DNA of 24,729 nt from Jimgerdemannia flammicorona (GCA_003990745.1 RBNI01001050.1:1-24729); one strand, 5' to 3'; counted from the first letter of the stretch, positions 1 to 11,243 are shown. Notes: generated by a model not told the origin, from the sequence alone. A program made the numbers and translations.

Positions 1-29
1 AAAAAAAAAAAAAAAATAAAAAAAAAAAA
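1..29. repeat. Poly-A tract at window edge
   Basis: The first 29 bases are A with a single T. LINE copy A homology starts directly after. The run could be the tail of another retrotransposon lying to the left or an expanded A-run inside the 5' part of LINE A. The window edge prevents a decision. Confidence 0.8.
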
Positions 30-69
30 GAGAGGTGGAGGTATTGGTAGCAGACAAGGGCCTGGGAGA

Positions 70-1914
70 GTGAGCTTTGCAGAGATGGTGAAGGAGAGGC
101 AGCAGATATCAGGGCTGGAGGGCTGGCTGAGGAGGGGCAAGAAGACCAAGAAGATGGCAGCATATGGAGGAGTAGTCCTTAGAAAGGGGAGCAGTGGAGC
201 TGGGGGAGTAGCAGCTGGGGGGAGTGTGACTGCTGATGGTAATGGGACTGCTAAGCTGGAAAAAAATCCAGATGTAATGGCTGTTGGTGAGACTGAGCAG
301 CTGAGGCTTAGAAGATAAGGAGATTTAACAGATGGCGTGATGGGCCTGGTGGTGGCCCCATTACTCAAAAAATCAATCTCAGTATTCACGATTACACTGT
401 GCTTCTGGGGCTTAGTGGTGATAGCAAAAATGGTGCTGGGGCTTATTGCTAAGCAGGTGGCGGGAGCCGCATCAGTGAAGTTTTTGAAGAAACTGGAGGG
501 TGTGAAGGTGGGTTTTGAGGAGGCTGAGTTGCTGGAGAAGGTATTGAAGGTTGGGTTGGTGGTTGGGGAGATGTTTGTTCCAATGGTGAGGTGTCTGAAA
601 TGAGATCCAAGGGTGGTCCAACTGCTGGTGAAAGAAGTGCCCATGATGATGGTGATGGAGGCAAGAAAGAGAGTTGAGGATATCATGACAGAGTATGGAG
701 AGGTGGTGGATATCAGATTCAGGGTCTGGGAAGAGACCTCACTCAGAACTGGGGACATGGATGTGAGGATTCGGCTGGCTGGGAAAGAAGCTACTGGGAA
801 GGCAAGAGACTGGCCTTCAGTGATGGTCTGGGGAGTGATCTTATGCAAGGTGATGAGGGTGAAAGGAAGTGAAGAGGAGGAAGAGGATTTATTGGAAGCA
901 CTAGAAGAGTTGGATAGTGCTATAGAGTGGTAAGCGAAGGCTTGGAAGACTTTTGTGGAGTTGATGCACCTGGAGGTAGTGGATGGAAAGAGGATTTGAG
1001 TGGACAAAGTGCAGTGGGAAAGGGCTCAGAGGCATAAGAGACAGAAGGATCTGCTGGCTAAACTGAAGAGCAGACCACAGGAGGATGTGAGCAAGATGAT
1101 GGGTGTGGAAGGAGCCAAAGCGAGTGTCTGGGCTGGCAAGAGGAGTGGGAATGCTGGGGAGGAGACAAGGAAGGCAAAGGAGGTGAAGACTATTGACCCA
1201 TATGCTGATGGTACCTTGGAGGTTTGAGATGAGGTCTGGGAGAATTCCCCCACTCCTTCTCCTCTTATCAGGTGAGGCCCAGCTTCCAGAAATAGGATGG
1301 TAGAGGATGTGACAATGCTGGGAACCTATTGGGTGAAATTTGGCATTCCAGAGGTGATGGAAGGGGGACATATAGTGGCGGCCAGGGAGGAGGAACTGAT
1401 GGATGTCCTGGAGGTGTGGGATGAGGCTGTGAGTACTGGAGCTGACACCACAATGCTGGATAGAGGGAGGCTGGCAACCCCTGGAGGGAAGGAGGTGGGG
1501 AACCTACTTTGGATGTGCAGGATGATGAATAACCTGGCGGCAGAAGAGTTGGGAGAGGTGGACTTGTGAGTGATAGGTGATGAGCACTGAGTGCAGATTT
1601 TGCAGGGGGATGGAGTGATGATGGCACTGAAGGTGGAAATTCTCATAGTATATCTGGAGGAGGAAGGGTATGAGATAGACAAGGAGTGAGAGGTGGAGAT
1701 GGCAGTTGTTACTGGAGAGAGGGCTGAGTACTGTTAGAACAAGTGTCATGGATTGCAGCTTTGGCAGGAGGCTTATATTGAGTTTGAGGAGAAGGCAGAT
1801 GGGGAGATGAATGAGCTATTGGCTGGATTAGAGGCTCAGAGGGCTGAAGAGGAGGAAGTGATAGCAGAACATAATTTAGATACAGCACAGGAGGAGATGA
1901 GTATGGAGCAGTAG
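70..1914 (+). pseudogene. LINE A ORF1 (RNA-binding, Gag-like), broken
   Basis: This is the equivalent of copy B ORF1. Pieces can be followed at 70-318 and 337-603 (same frame, separated by TAA), 613-933 (RRM-like region with the motif KEVPMMMVMEARKRVEDIM), 1000-1227 (containing DPYADGT, as in copy B) and 1297-1569 (containing GTYWVKFGIPEV). The end is the TAG at 1912-1914, 30 bp before the ORF2 start. LINE ORF1 proteins coat the element RNA; that role is inferred from position and from the RRM-like segment. No CCHC zinc knuckle is visible. Multiple stops and frame changes make it non-functional. Confidence 0.7.
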
Positions 1915-1944
1915 AGATTGACTGATAACAAATCATATTTCATT

Positions 1945-4900
1945 ATGAATAGTACAACTAACATTTTTTCTTTGAATGTGAATGGGCTATGTGGTGCTGT
2001 TAGATGCAGGAACATTTTTATTTGGCTGAAGGGATTGGAGGCTGATCTCTTCCTCTTGTAGAATATTAGATGTAAGGATGACTCTGATAGGATAGAATGG
2101 ATAAAGGAATGGGGTGGTATGGCGATTTGGAATAGCAAGGTCAGAATTCTGATTTGGAAAGGCAGAGGGGAGATAAGAGATGTGAGGAGCTGGGGGGAGA
2201 GGCTGGTCTGGGGTGAATGGATTTGTGCAGGCTGAGAGCCAGTTACAGTTGGCTCCTGTTACTGCCCTGCTGTAAGGGGGGAGTGTGTAGATTGGGTAAA
2301 GGGTCTTCAGAAGAGTGGGATCCTGGCAGAGGCTGGAGTGGATATGCTTGGGAGAGATTTCAATATGGTTTGGGATATACAGATAGATAGAACTGATGGA
2401 GGACAGAGTGCTGAGAGCAAGAGTGGGGGGCTGGTGATGTGAGAGGAAGTTGAAAGACTAGGAGTGCTGGTAGATACTGGTAGGGAGTACTGGGGGGATA
2501 GGAGGGTATATATGCATTGGGCTGGAGGCCTGGGGACAAGGATCAACTGGATTCTGATGGCCAACTATTGGGGCCGAGATGTTTGAAAGTCACTGGAGGT
2601 GGAATGGTGTCCATGGTCGGATCACAGGGGCCTTTTGGGACAGGGGTGCTTTGGGGAAAGTGGGGATGGGCCTGAACATTGACACCTAAATTCCTCTTTA
2701 TTAGATGATGAGTCCCGGTGAGAGGAGTGGGCTAAAGACATTCAGCTGAGAGTAGAGAACTGGTGGCAGGAAGGTGCCTCGATTGGGGTTAGGTGGATGA
2801 GGATGAAAGAGATGGCCAGGATGTACTGGAGTGAGGCTGGCAAGGTGGCAGGGAAGCAGCAATGGCAGAGAGTGCATTGGGCTTCTACTAGATTGGCTAG
2901 GCTTCTGGAGGAGTGGGCAAGACTGGCGATGGTGGAAGGAGAAGAAGATTGGAGAGTAATGAGGGCAAAGATAGAGGTTGGGGAACACAACAGGTGCTGT
3001 GGGAAGAGGAAGAGGCAAGGGTGCAAAGCTTGGTGGCATGGCTTCATTGGCAGGGGCTGGAGGAAGGGGAGAGGTCTTCCAAGTTTCTCATGAGGACCCT
3101 TAGGGCAAGAAGGGTACAGCAATGGTGGAAAGGAGTACTTGACTCAGATGGAGTACTAGTGCATGGTGTACAGGATATTCTTGGATCACTGAAGGAGTAA
3201 TAGAGTGGATTGTGGAGTGAGAAGAAGGGTGGGGTAGATGCTACTGCCATTGACCAAACATTAGAGGATTGGCATCCACCACAAGTTGCAGGACTAGGTA
3301 ACCTGGTGATACCTGTAAAGGAGGATGAGATCTACCAGGTTCTTGCTGTGACAGCCTCAGGTACTGCACCTAGGGAGGATGGCCTACCCTGGGACTTCTG
3401 GAAGTGAATGGTTGGAGTCCCAGGTGTGATGGGAGAGTTGACAGCATTGTGTGACTCTATATTGCAGACAGGGAGATGGGTGGGAGAGCAGGATCTTGGG
3501 CTGGTGACACTGCTTTATAAGAACAAAGGAAGGTGAGAGAATTGGAGGAACTGGCAGCTGATAATGTTGCTAGATATGGACAGAAAGTTGGTAACTAAGG
3601 TAGTGGTTATGAGGCTACAGAAGGTAGCCCACTAAGTTGTAAGAGTTGAGCAGAGGGGATTTGTGGGTGGTTGGCTCATTAGAGATGGTACAGCCTGGGT
3701 ATATGGAGTTATTGAGGGGGCTAGAGCCTGTGGACTGGATGGGCATCTAGTCTTCTTAGACCAGGAGAAGGCCTATGACTGGGTGTGATGAGTCTGGCTG
3801 GAGAAAGTATTGGATAGAATGGGGGTTCCGATCTAATTTCGGTCAGCAATGATCAGCCTACTGGAAAGAAGTAGGGCTGCACTCATGTGTAATGGGCATA
3901 GAGGGGTAGTGTTCCCTCTGGGTAGGGGGGTGCCCCAGGGGGACCCACTGTCCCCCATCTTGTATGCTCTTTCCCTGGAACCCCTAATAGACAGAATTAG
4001 GCAGAGGATAGTGGGGCTCTCTATCTATAACATTGGGTGGAAAGTTGGGGCCTTTGCAGATGACATGGTGGTTGGTTTGGGTTTGATTGCTGATGTCAAG
4101 AAACTCAAGAAGACAGTGGAGTGGTATGAGGAGAACTCTGGGGTAAAGCTGAATTGGCATAAGTGTGAAACAATGATGCTAGGCAATGGCCTGATGGGAG
4201 GAGAAGTTATAGGAACAATTGTCCCCACCAGTGAGGCAGTGCAGTACTTGGGCATCTATTTGTCAGTCTATGGGTTGGTTCTGCCCAGGCTTTGGTGAGA
4301 GCAGTGAATTGGAATTTGGGAGGTAGACCTGTGGGGTTGGGGGGGAAGACACTTTTCTCTAGCAGGACAGGTCTCGATTTTGAATGTATATTGGCTGCCA
4401 AAGCTGTGGTATTTGGCTTATCATCTGGACTTCTCTGTCTGGGTGGTGAAGAGATTGGTGAAGATGGCCAAGGGATAGATTTGGGCTGGTAGACAGAGCC
4501 AGATTGGTTGGGAGACCTTGTCCCTACCAGTGGTGAGAGGTGGTCTTGAGCTGGTGGACTTTCCCAAAAGACTATACTGCTTGAGAGCATGGTGGCTTAA
4601 GAGGGTGGTGGAGTTGTGAGGAGGGGGTTGGGTTCCCCTGCTGTAGAAGGTCTGGGAGAGGCAGTCATTACTGAGAGGCTCAACTGGTGATCTTCTCGCA
4701 TTGGTTGGACTTCAGAACACTGCACAATTGTGATATAGAGGTTTCTGGTGGGGAATAGTGGAGGGGACACACTACATTGATATTCGCTGGCAGGGGAATG
4801 AGGGGGAGAAGGCTTGGGACCTAGCGATGTGAAGATGGGATAGCATACTGCTGGGTGGCATGCCTTTACTTAAGTTCGATATTGGTGATGAAATAGAATG

Positions 4901-5600
4901 CCAAAGGAGATCAGGCCAGGATCTGTGGCCTAGCAGTTGGCAAGGAGTTGGAATTGGAGAAGAGTAGGACTGGCATAATGTTTGGATCTGGAGTGCCACA
5001 GTATGAAAATGGATACCACCGAAGTACTGGGTGGTCTGGTGGTACATGCTGAGAAGGAATGTAATGCTCAACTTCCACTCAGGGCACCTTATCATAGGGG
5101 GTTGCTTCGACTGTGAGGAGTGCCACAATGTAGAGCAGGAAGGGGGCTTTGTACAGATGCCAGAACATTGACTAGGAGAGTGCAAGGTGTTGGGAGACTT
5201 TTGGCAGATCATTGGGGACTACTTGGGGGTAAGGCGTAGGAGAGATGAAGTATGGGGGAGGTGGGAGGACTTGAGGGATTGATTGGTAGGAGGGGTAGGA
5301 AAGGAGTGGATTACCTTAGGTTGGGCATTGACTATTTGGGTTGGGCTGGCCAGTCACTGGCTATTTGTTTTTGAGGATGAGAGGCAACAGAGCTTGGGGA
5401 GCCAGTTGTCACAGTGGCAGAGACTGATGGAAGACACCTTAACAGGCTGGTGGCTTGGTTGGGGACTGCAGGGGGGTCGGAGGCACCACTTGGTGGAGAA
5501 AATCTGTAGATAGAGCAGTGGGAGAGTTGGAGTCATTGGTGAGAGGGTGATCTTTATTTGTGAAGGGGTGGGGAGGAGCTCCCCTATGGGGATCAGATAG
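1945..5600 (+). pseudogene. LINE A ORF2: endonuclease-reverse transcriptase, broken
   Basis: The ATG at 1945 starts MNSTTNIFSLNVNGL, identical to copy B and typical of an APE-type endonuclease N-terminus. Endonuclease motifs follow: DFNMVWD near 2355 and WSDH near 2615. The reverse transcriptase shows EDGLPWDFWK (about 3378), LIMLLDMDRKLVTKV (about 3558), LVFLDQEKAYD (about 3748), GRGVPQGDPLSPILY (about 3925) and the catalytic FADDM (about 4054). A zinc-finger-like segment CEEC...H...C (about 5110-5180) lies near the C-terminus. The frame ends at a double TAG (5598-5603), also present in fragment C. There are many stops, and a frameshift near 2990. It would nick DNA and reverse-transcribe its own RNA if intact. 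Confidence 0.85.
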
Positions 5601-5636
5601 TAGATAGTGATATTGTATACTTATTCATAGACTGGT

Positions 5637-5690
5637 AATAAAGATGGAGTCCAAGTGACTATAAAGAAAAAAATAAATAAATAAATAAAT
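5637..5690 (+). terminator. LINE A polyadenylation signal and A-rich tail
   Basis: AATAAA at 5637-5642 is followed about 22 bp later by an A-rich tail that turns into AAAT repeats. Fragment C has the same signal and 3' end (16879-16910), so this is the normal 3' end of the family. Copy B ends earlier. Confidence 0.75.
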
Positions 5691-6479
5691 AAAGATGTTA
5701 TAGTTGGTAGTATTAGTCATGATCACATTTACTAGAATAATTGCTCTCCTAAAATTAATGGGAATATCTTGAATCTTTTCTAGAGGTGTGGCTCTTATAC
5801 TATCTACTGTAACAAATACTAATTTGATTACTTCTTCAACTTCTCAACCTAGGTAGTCTGCTGCTTTCTTACTGAGAAAACATCCTCCTACTCCTGTATC
5901 AATAATGGCTTTGAAGATTCTATCTTCAATCTGAAAAGTTGCATAGGCAGAGGTCTTGCAATTATCTTCACTCTCTTCTTCTAAGTCTTTTTGAACATTA
6001 TTAGCCTTAGTTATCTTCAAACCTTACTCCTTAGTTATCTCAATAAGTCTATATCTCATTTGCTGTCTGAATATAGGTATTTATACCAGCTAGCTAAAGG
6101 TTGTATTGATCTTTTATTAACTGAGGTCCTTGAAGATATATATTATACTTAAAGGTCTTAGTTTTGCAAAGCTTCTTTTTCTTTTCTCTTTCACTGGCTG
6201 GAGTTGTTTCTTGGATGATATCTTGAACAGCCTGCTTTAGCTCTATATCTTAATCTATTTCTTCATCTTGACTTTCTGTAGCAGTCTTTTCCACAGAGTT
6301 CTTCTTGGGTCTCCCTGATGGTCTTTTGTAGGATTGTTTGCAGACATCTTTCTTGATAGTCTTGAAAAAGTAGGCTTTCCATTCCTCTTCATCTGATTCC
6401 TCAATTTCCTCAAAGGTAATAGTGTTAGCCTATTCCTTATTTTAAGTAGTATTGCTTGGCTAGACCTTGCACTTGATTT
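5691..6479 (-). pseudogene. G1 linker plus aspartic protease, broken
   Basis: On the minus strand the protease core reads AIIDTGVGGCFLSKKAADYL, the retropepsin-type active site DTG followed by the expected GGC. G2 has the matching segment with DTS. Upstream is a charged linker holding SGRPKKN, which aligns with VGRPKKT in G2, and a KLCKTKT stretch shared by both copies. The protease stops where LINE A is inserted (5690/5691), so its C-terminal half is missing here. There are several in-frame stops. Retropepsins cleave the element's Gag-Pol precursor; this copy cannot. Confidence 0.8.
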
Positions 6480-7300
6480 CACTTATATATTCATATAAGT
6501 AGTGGCCTTCTTCTCTACAAGTATAGCAGATATCTCTCTTCTTATCTGAGATAGTGGCAAATTTCTAAACTGAGTGGTGGTTTCTTCCTTTAATTTCCTT
6601 TATCACATCTCCTAGATAAGCTGTTATTTTGACAAACTTCTTGAGTTCCTCCATAGGGTCACTATTCCTCTGCTGCTCAGTAGCTCTTAGCTGAGATGTA
6701 TTTCGATTGATTACTATAGTAGAGATCATACTAATTACTTTGGGTGCTTTGATTCTAACTCCAGTGACTCTTTCCATTATATAGTCTTGTGAATATCTAG
6801 CTATCTAGTTCACTGAGCATAAGTAATCTTTTGTAGTAGATCTAGGACTATTGGTGATAAGCAGATGGCTAGGACTATTTCTGGGTAGACTTCTTTTATA
6901 AAGGTTATCTCAATTACTTGATCTTGAATAGTATCAGTATAATCTACAAAGATTATCTGGTATCAGATTCTAATGTAGAATGTATTTAGATCCTTGCTCA
7001 TTCTTTAGCAAGTTGTATTGAGTTGATTCTTTAGAGCTTGCTTGATCTCATCTATATAGTAGGTGGTTCAAAGTCAGGTCTTCTGTACTGCTAGCACTGC
7101 ATTGTCATCATTTCCTACATAGGTTGCAGCTGTGAATGCTGCTCTCACTGGTCCTCAGAGACTGAAGAGTAGGAGGGCTACTTGCTATATTGCTGTCAGA
7201 GTCCTTATAGCAGTATACTGTTCAAAATCATCAATAAAGATGATGATTGATTTGTCTGAGATATATCTATGGAATACTGGTAGTCTCATATCTATCTTAT
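6480..7300 (-). pseudogene. G1 gag, broken
   Basis: This is the minus-strand homologue of G2 gag. The best-preserved part (6565-6777) begins MERVTGVRIKAPK and includes DPMEELKKFVKITAYLGDVI, matching DPVEELAK..FAKMTTYLSDVV in G2. The nucleocapsid zinc knuckle near 6500-6530 reads CYTCREEGHYLYEY: the two N-terminal Cys and the His are kept and the last Cys is Tyr. Capsid-like sequence continues to about 7300 with many stops. Gag would form the virus-like particle; here it is dead. Confidence 0.8.
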
Positions 7301-7390
7301 CTGGATGTCTTAATTCAATTTGTATGGTTGTTTGGGTAGTAGTAGTTATTTATTATTTAGCTTAAAAGTGAGGGATTTGTCTTAAATTAT

Positions 7391-7408
7391 CAGCCAATAG
7401 ATACCAAG
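7391..7408 (-). other. G1 primer-binding site
   Basis: On the minus strand, two bases after the LTR end, the sequence reads TTGGTATCTATTGG, starting with the TGG expected for pairing to a tRNA 3' CCA. G2 has the aligned TTAGTGCCCATTGG at the same distance from its LTR. I could not assign the tRNA. Confidence 0.6.
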
Positions 7409-7409
7409 T

Positions 7410-7776
7410 TGTAACATAGTAGATGCCTAATCTCAGAAGTATGGCAGATTTCTATATCTTGAAAACTTAACTTGTTCTGACTCTTGCAGAGTCCTCAGGG
7501 TACAGGAGAGTGAGTTTGAAGTATATCTGCCTACAGGCTTACTAGTTTCTTTACTTTCTCTTTACTTTGAACTATTTTAATCTGAGGTTTATTTACTCTA
7601 AGATACTGAGTTATTTATATAAGTTTGCTAGCTATAAGATAGCTAAGTTATGACTATATTATGAGTTACTTTTCACAAGTATTAAATCTTTTAATATCTG
7701 TAAAATCTTCAATATCTGTGAAGAGTTTAACATTTGTAAAAACTTTAATAGTTGCAAAATAACAATGACTGCTATT
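7410..7776 (-). repeat. G1 LTR, 3' part only
   Basis: On the minus strand the LTR ends ...GTTACA at 7410 and the primer-binding site follows. The final part aligns with the end of the G2 LTR (...GTGACA at 18590). It contains a short tandem repeat (7690-7761) at about the same distance from the LTR end as the G2 repeat. The 5' part of the LTR, where an LTR ORF would sit, has been displaced by the copia insertion at about 7777. Otherwise the stretch is A/T-rich and shows no gene. Confidence 0.65.
7690..7761. repeat. 18-bp tandem repeat, four units
   Basis: There are four imperfect 18-bp units at 7690, 7708, 7726 and 7744, each of the form TTTAAYATYTGTAAAAWC with changes. They lie in the G1 LTR remnant about 280-350 bp from the LTR end, comparable to the 35-bp repeats of the G2 LTR. 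Confidence 0.75.
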
Positions 7777-8089
7777 TGTAAGATTATACTATATCAGAAA
7801 TTAGATTCAGATACCATAATTAAATGTTTAATTTCTCTGATTCATATTTCTAATTTGGATCAACTATTATACTAAATAAGTAATTTAGTAATACTCTTAA
7901 TTATTTAAGCAAAATTAATAATAAATTTTAAAATTCCTATTATTTTGATATTTCAATAATATGGCTTATATATAGCTATATCATCTTTGAGTTATATTGC
8001 TTAATATATAAGTATATACGTATTATCTAAAATAATAAATAATGCTCTCTTTTCTCTCTACTTTATATTTTTAACTAAGATATAATAAA
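7777..8089 (+). repeat. Putative copia 5' LTR
   Basis: It starts at TGTAAGATTATAC, and the primer-binding-like site follows at 8090. The length of about 310 bp is normal for copia LTRs. The exact 3' end cannot be fixed because the terminal CA is probably mutated. There is no second LTR in the window to compare with, so the boundaries are inferred. Confidence 0.45.
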
Positions 8090-8104
8090 GGTTATGAGTT
8101 CTGG
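8090..8104 (+). other. Putative copia primer-binding site (internal tRNA-Met type)
   Basis: GGTTATGAGTTCTGG resembles the internal initiator-tRNA-Met primer site used by Drosophila copia, which as I recall starts GGTTATGGG. The main differences are the C-to-T and G-to-A changes expected from decay. This is from memory of the family, not from a search. Confidence 0.45.
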
Positions 8105-8437
8105 TTAGTAGCTAATAAGAAATATCTCTCTAAGACTATATACTACTCTATACTAAAATATCAGTACAGATAAATTAAGGAGCTAGTGTAAGTATACTAG
8201 CTACAGTAGATATAAGTATCTCCAAAATAAATATAATAGTTATAGTTTTTATAGCAAATATAAATACAACCAAGAGATCAATTTCTATTTTTAATAATAA
8301 GAATTATACTATTTGAGTATTCCATATGAGCAATCTTTTAAAGAAGTATAACTTGATAGAGTATATGAAACTATATATGCAGATTCAAGATTATAATACT
8401 ACAAATAATTACTAAGTATTATGAGAGATTGCTTTCA
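8105..8437 (+). pseudogene. Copia gag, 5' part, broken
   Basis: A weak frame reads through KKYNLIEYMKLYMQIQDYN and then, across the LINE B insertion (counting the duplicated target once), into INKAYNIYYNSLQYMRDSIQ at 14935 onwards. The spacing resembles the N-terminal copia Gag domain. Stops are mostly TAA, TAG or TGA at likely Gln or Trp positions. The assignment rests mainly on the clearer protease and integrase pieces downstream. Confidence 0.5.
8420..8437 (+). repeat. Left target-site duplication of LINE B
   Basis: TATGAGAGATTGCTTTCA here is repeated exactly at 14917-14934, immediately after the LINE B poly-A tail. Confidence 0.95.
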
Positions 8438-8517
8438 CCTTTCTCTAGTACAATTTACATTATACAAACTTCAAGCAATGGATTTTCAACATAAAGTTGA
8501 GGAAAGGTATTATCAAA

Positions 8518-10544
8518 ATGTCATTAAGCAAGAGTTTTGATGGGTGTACTGGGTCAGGTGGACCTGGGGCTTTCGGCTGGCAGCAGGTCGGGAGGGGGTA
8601 TGGCCTGGGGATGGGGGCCTTTGGAGGGGTGCAGGGTGGTGAGGGGTCTGGAAGTGGGCTGGTGGCTAGTAGCAGTGAGGGGAGGCCTGGCCTCTCAAGT
8701 TTTGTGGACAAGATGAAGAGAAGTGGGTGGCCAGCTGGGTCGAGGACTGGTGCTGCAGTAGGGAAGGGCAAGGCAAGCCTAGGGAGGGGGGGAGGTACTC
8801 AGGTGGAGGAGGCGAGCATAGGTGCTGGAGGTGCGGTGGCTGGGGGGGGACTGCTGATGGGAATGTGACTGGTAATTAGGAAAAAAAAAGAGATATGATG
8901 GCTGATGGCCAGGGGGGGCAGGGGTTCCTGATGCGGAAGGGGGACCTGGCAGATGGTGTGATGGGACTGGCAGTGGCTCTGTTACTTAAGAAGTCGATCT
9001 TGGAGTTCATGGCTACATTGTGCTTCCGGGGCTTGGCGGTGATGGCAAGAATGGTCCTGGGGCTTATTTCGAAGCAGGTGACTGGGGTGGCCTCAGTGAA
9101 ATTCCTGAAGGGTCTGGAGGGAGTAGAGGTGGGCTTTGAGGAGGTGGGCCTACTGGAAGAGGCACTGAGAGCTAGAGTGGCAGTTGGGGAGATAGTGGTC
9201 CCTATGGTGTGCTGTTTGCGGTGGGACCTCAGGGTGGTACAGCTGATAGTGAAGGGGGTGCCCACAGTGACGAGGGAGGAGATAAGGAGGAGAGTAGAGG
9301 AGGTGATGGCAGAGTATGGGGATGTGGTGGATATTGGCTTTCAGGTGTAGGAGGGGACGAAGATTAGGACGGGCGATGTCGATGTCAGGATTCGGCTGGC
9401 AGGGAGGGAGGCCACAGGGAAGGTGGGTGACTGGCCCTTAGTGTTAATGTGGGGCGCTTTTATTTGTAAGATGTCGAGGGTGAAGGGGAGTGAGGAGGAG
9501 GAGGAGGATTTGCTGGAGGCATTGGAGGAGATGAGTGGTGTGGTGGAAAGGTAGGTGAAGGCCTGGAAGCTCTTTGAGGAGTTGACGCACCTGGAGATTG
9601 TAGAGGGGAAGCGTATACACACTGACAAGAAGCAGTGAGAGTGGGCCCAGGGGCACTTGAGACAGAGGGAGCTCTTGGCGAGTATGACTGGAGGAAAGAA
9701 GAGGAGGGCAGATGGGGCTAGAGAGTCTAGAGGAGTCAAAGCTAGTATATAGGCTAGCAAGGGAGGAAAGGAGGTGGTGGTGATGGAAGAATGGGCTGCG
9801 AAGGTGCTGGGCAAGGATCCTTATGCTGATGGTACTTTTGAGGTTTGGGAGGAGGAGTCAGATGGCACCCCCCCCCCACTTGTCAGGAGGGGCCCAGTGG
9901 GGCGGCAGGGGGTGGCCGAAGATGTTCCAATGCAGAGAGCTCAGCGAGTTACCTTTGGGGTTCCTGATGTGGTGAAAGGAGGCCAGGTAGTGGCAGTTGG
10001 TGAGGACGAGCTGGTGGATGTTCCAGAGGAGGAGTGGAATGAGGATGCCAGTGTCGGCACTGATACTACAATGCTGGATGCAGGGTGGCCAGGGACCCCT
10101 GGAGGGAAGGAGATTGGGAATCTACTGTGGATGAGTAACATGATGGATAATCTTGCAGCTGAGATGTTGGGGGAAGTAGATCTGAGGGCCATACCAGAGG
10201 AGCACTGGGCACGGATTCTGCGAGGTGATGGAGTAGTGGAGGTGCTGAAGACAGAGATTCTTGTGATCTTACTGAAAGACGAGGGTTATGAGGTGGATGA
10301 GGTGAGGAAGGCTGAGCTGATGGTTGTTGCTGGTGAAAAGGCTGCCTACTGTTGGGCAGAATGCCATGGGTTGAAGTTCTGGCAGGAGGCCTGTGGGGAG
10401 TATCGGGAGGACTTTGAGGAGAGGGAGGATGGAGCAATGGTTGAACTTCTGGAGAGATTGGAGGCGCAGGAAGCTGTGAAGAAGGAACTGGCTGCAGAAC
10501 GCATCTTGGATTTGGTACAGGAGGACCTGGGTGCAGATTTGTAG
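8518..10544 (+). pseudogene. LINE B ORF1 (RNA-binding, Gag-like), broken
   Basis: The N-terminal part is Gly/Ser-rich (8497-8868; ATG at 8497 or 8518, choice uncertain). A frame change follows near the A9 run at 8881-8889. From 8895 to the TAG at 10542-10544 a single frame runs with four internal stops (9348, 9552, about 9638, about 9750). Residues encoded at about 9235-9480 (VVQLIVKGVPTVTREEIRRR, then TGDVDVRIRLAGREATGK) look like an RRM-type fold, as in many LINE ORF1 proteins. An acidic stretch (GSEEEEEDLLEALEE) follows. The longest intact piece is 9774-10544 (256 residues), Glu-rich and helical near its end. No CCHC motif is seen. ORF2 starts 32 bp downstream. Confidence 0.75.
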
Positions 10545-10655
10545 AGGAGAGGCTCAATCTTTAACATTATTCCTCATGAACAGTACAACTAACATTTTCT
10601 CTCTTAATGTGAATGGACTTCAGGGAACTGGGTAGCATAAGAACATTTTTACATG

Positions 10656-10663
10656 GTTAAAGG
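10656..10663 (+). repeat. Left 8-bp target-site duplication of MITE
   Basis: GTTAAAGG occurs here and again at 11352-11359. LINE A has the uninterrupted equivalent (GGCTGAAGGGATTGG), which confirms the empty site. Confidence 0.93.
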
Positions 10664-10717
10664 TAGTACTCCTAATGAGTCAATTTAATCCGGATTGGAT
10701 TCAAATTGATTCAGATT

Positions 10718-10802
10718 GAATCCCATCCAGATCAACTCGGATGGGATTTGAATCCCATCCAGATCAACTCGGATTGGATTCGAATCCCATCCGGATGGAT
10801 TC
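10718..10802 (+). repeat. 32-bp subterminal repeats, left MITE arm
   Basis: Units start at 10718, 10750 and (partial) 10782, each beginning GAATCCCATCC and carrying ATCAACTCGGAT. Inverted partners lie at 11244 and 11276 in the right arm. Subterminal repeats often bind transposase in hAT elements; that role is inferred. Confidence 0.8.
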
Positions 10803-11243
10803 GAATCAACCATTGTTTTGATTTCCAAATTAGATAATTAAATATTTACATCAATAACTCAATGAATAATCATCCAAATTTGATGATCTTGGTGTCATTT
10901 GAAAGCCCTTAATAAGGCCTATCTAATGATACCAAGAACATTGAAATCCGATCATGCGTTGCTGAGTTATGAAGGAAACCATCTGAATCGCCGATTTTGG
11001 AAATTCTTCGATTTGCCAATTTTGGAAATTTCGTCAAATAGAACGTTTTCCTTAATATATCGGCAACACGTAATCCGATTTTAATGTTCTTGATATCATT
11101 AGAAAGGCCTTATTAAGGGCTTTCAAATGACACCAAGATCATCAAATTTAGATGATTATTCATCGAGTTATTGATGTAAACATTTAATTGTCCAATTTGG
11201 AAATCAAAACAATGGTTGATTCGAATCCATCTGGATGGGATTC

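Larger units (their letters stand above)
30..5690 (+). mobile_element. LINE copy A (non-LTR retrotransposon), decayed
   Basis: This is a two-ORF non-LTR element with an A-rich 3' tail and no LTR. It is collinear with copy B at 8438-14916 over its whole length. Compared with copy B it lacks roughly the first 200-260 bp, so it is 5'-truncated or begins before the window. It is more decayed than copy B, with more stops and at least one frameshift near 2990, and CpG is nearly absent. It ends in an A-rich AAAT-repeat tail around 5664-5690, directly against gypsy G1 protease sequence, so its target was G1. The matching target-site duplication would lie left of the window. Confidence 0.9.
5691..7776 (-). 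mobile_element. Gypsy element G1, partial, minus strand
   Basis: Read on the minus strand from 7776 down to 5691, this gives the end of an LTR, a primer-binding site, gag, a linker and the start of protease. Order and residues match G2 at 18-20.4 kb. It is cut on one side by LINE A inside protease (at a TNYNI-encoding stretch) and on the other by the copia LTR. It is more A/T-rich and more broken than G2. Its RT and integrase would lie left of LINE A, outside the window. Confidence 0.87.
7777..8437 (+). mobile_element. Ty1/copia element, 5' part, A/T-collapsed
   Basis: This is the first piece of a copia-type LTR retrotransposon that continues at 14935-16355 and 16931-17029. The order is putative LTR, copia-like primer-binding site, start of gag. 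It is extremely A/T-rich with essentially no CpG, consistent with heavy C-to-T and G-to-A decay. It is cut at 8437 by LINE copy B, whose target-site duplication proves that the two sides were once joined. Confidence 0.75.

Noticed and set aside
901..1682. Long minus-strand open frames opposite the LINE ORFs (for example 901-1371, 1268-1627, 9341-9814)
   Set aside because: Pro/Ser/Leu-rich shadows caused by the G-rich sense strand; none has a recognisable domain and all overlap the LINE coding frames.
10718..10802. tRNA B-box-like GATTCGAATCC in the MITE
   Set aside because: It recurs in every 32-bp subterminal repeat and in both arms. There is no A-box or cloverleaf, so it is not a tRNA gene or SINE.
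10899..11084. 61-residue open frame inside the MITE
   Set aside because: It spans the centre of the inverted repeat; no motif, no initiation context, and non-autonomous MITEs do not encode proteins.
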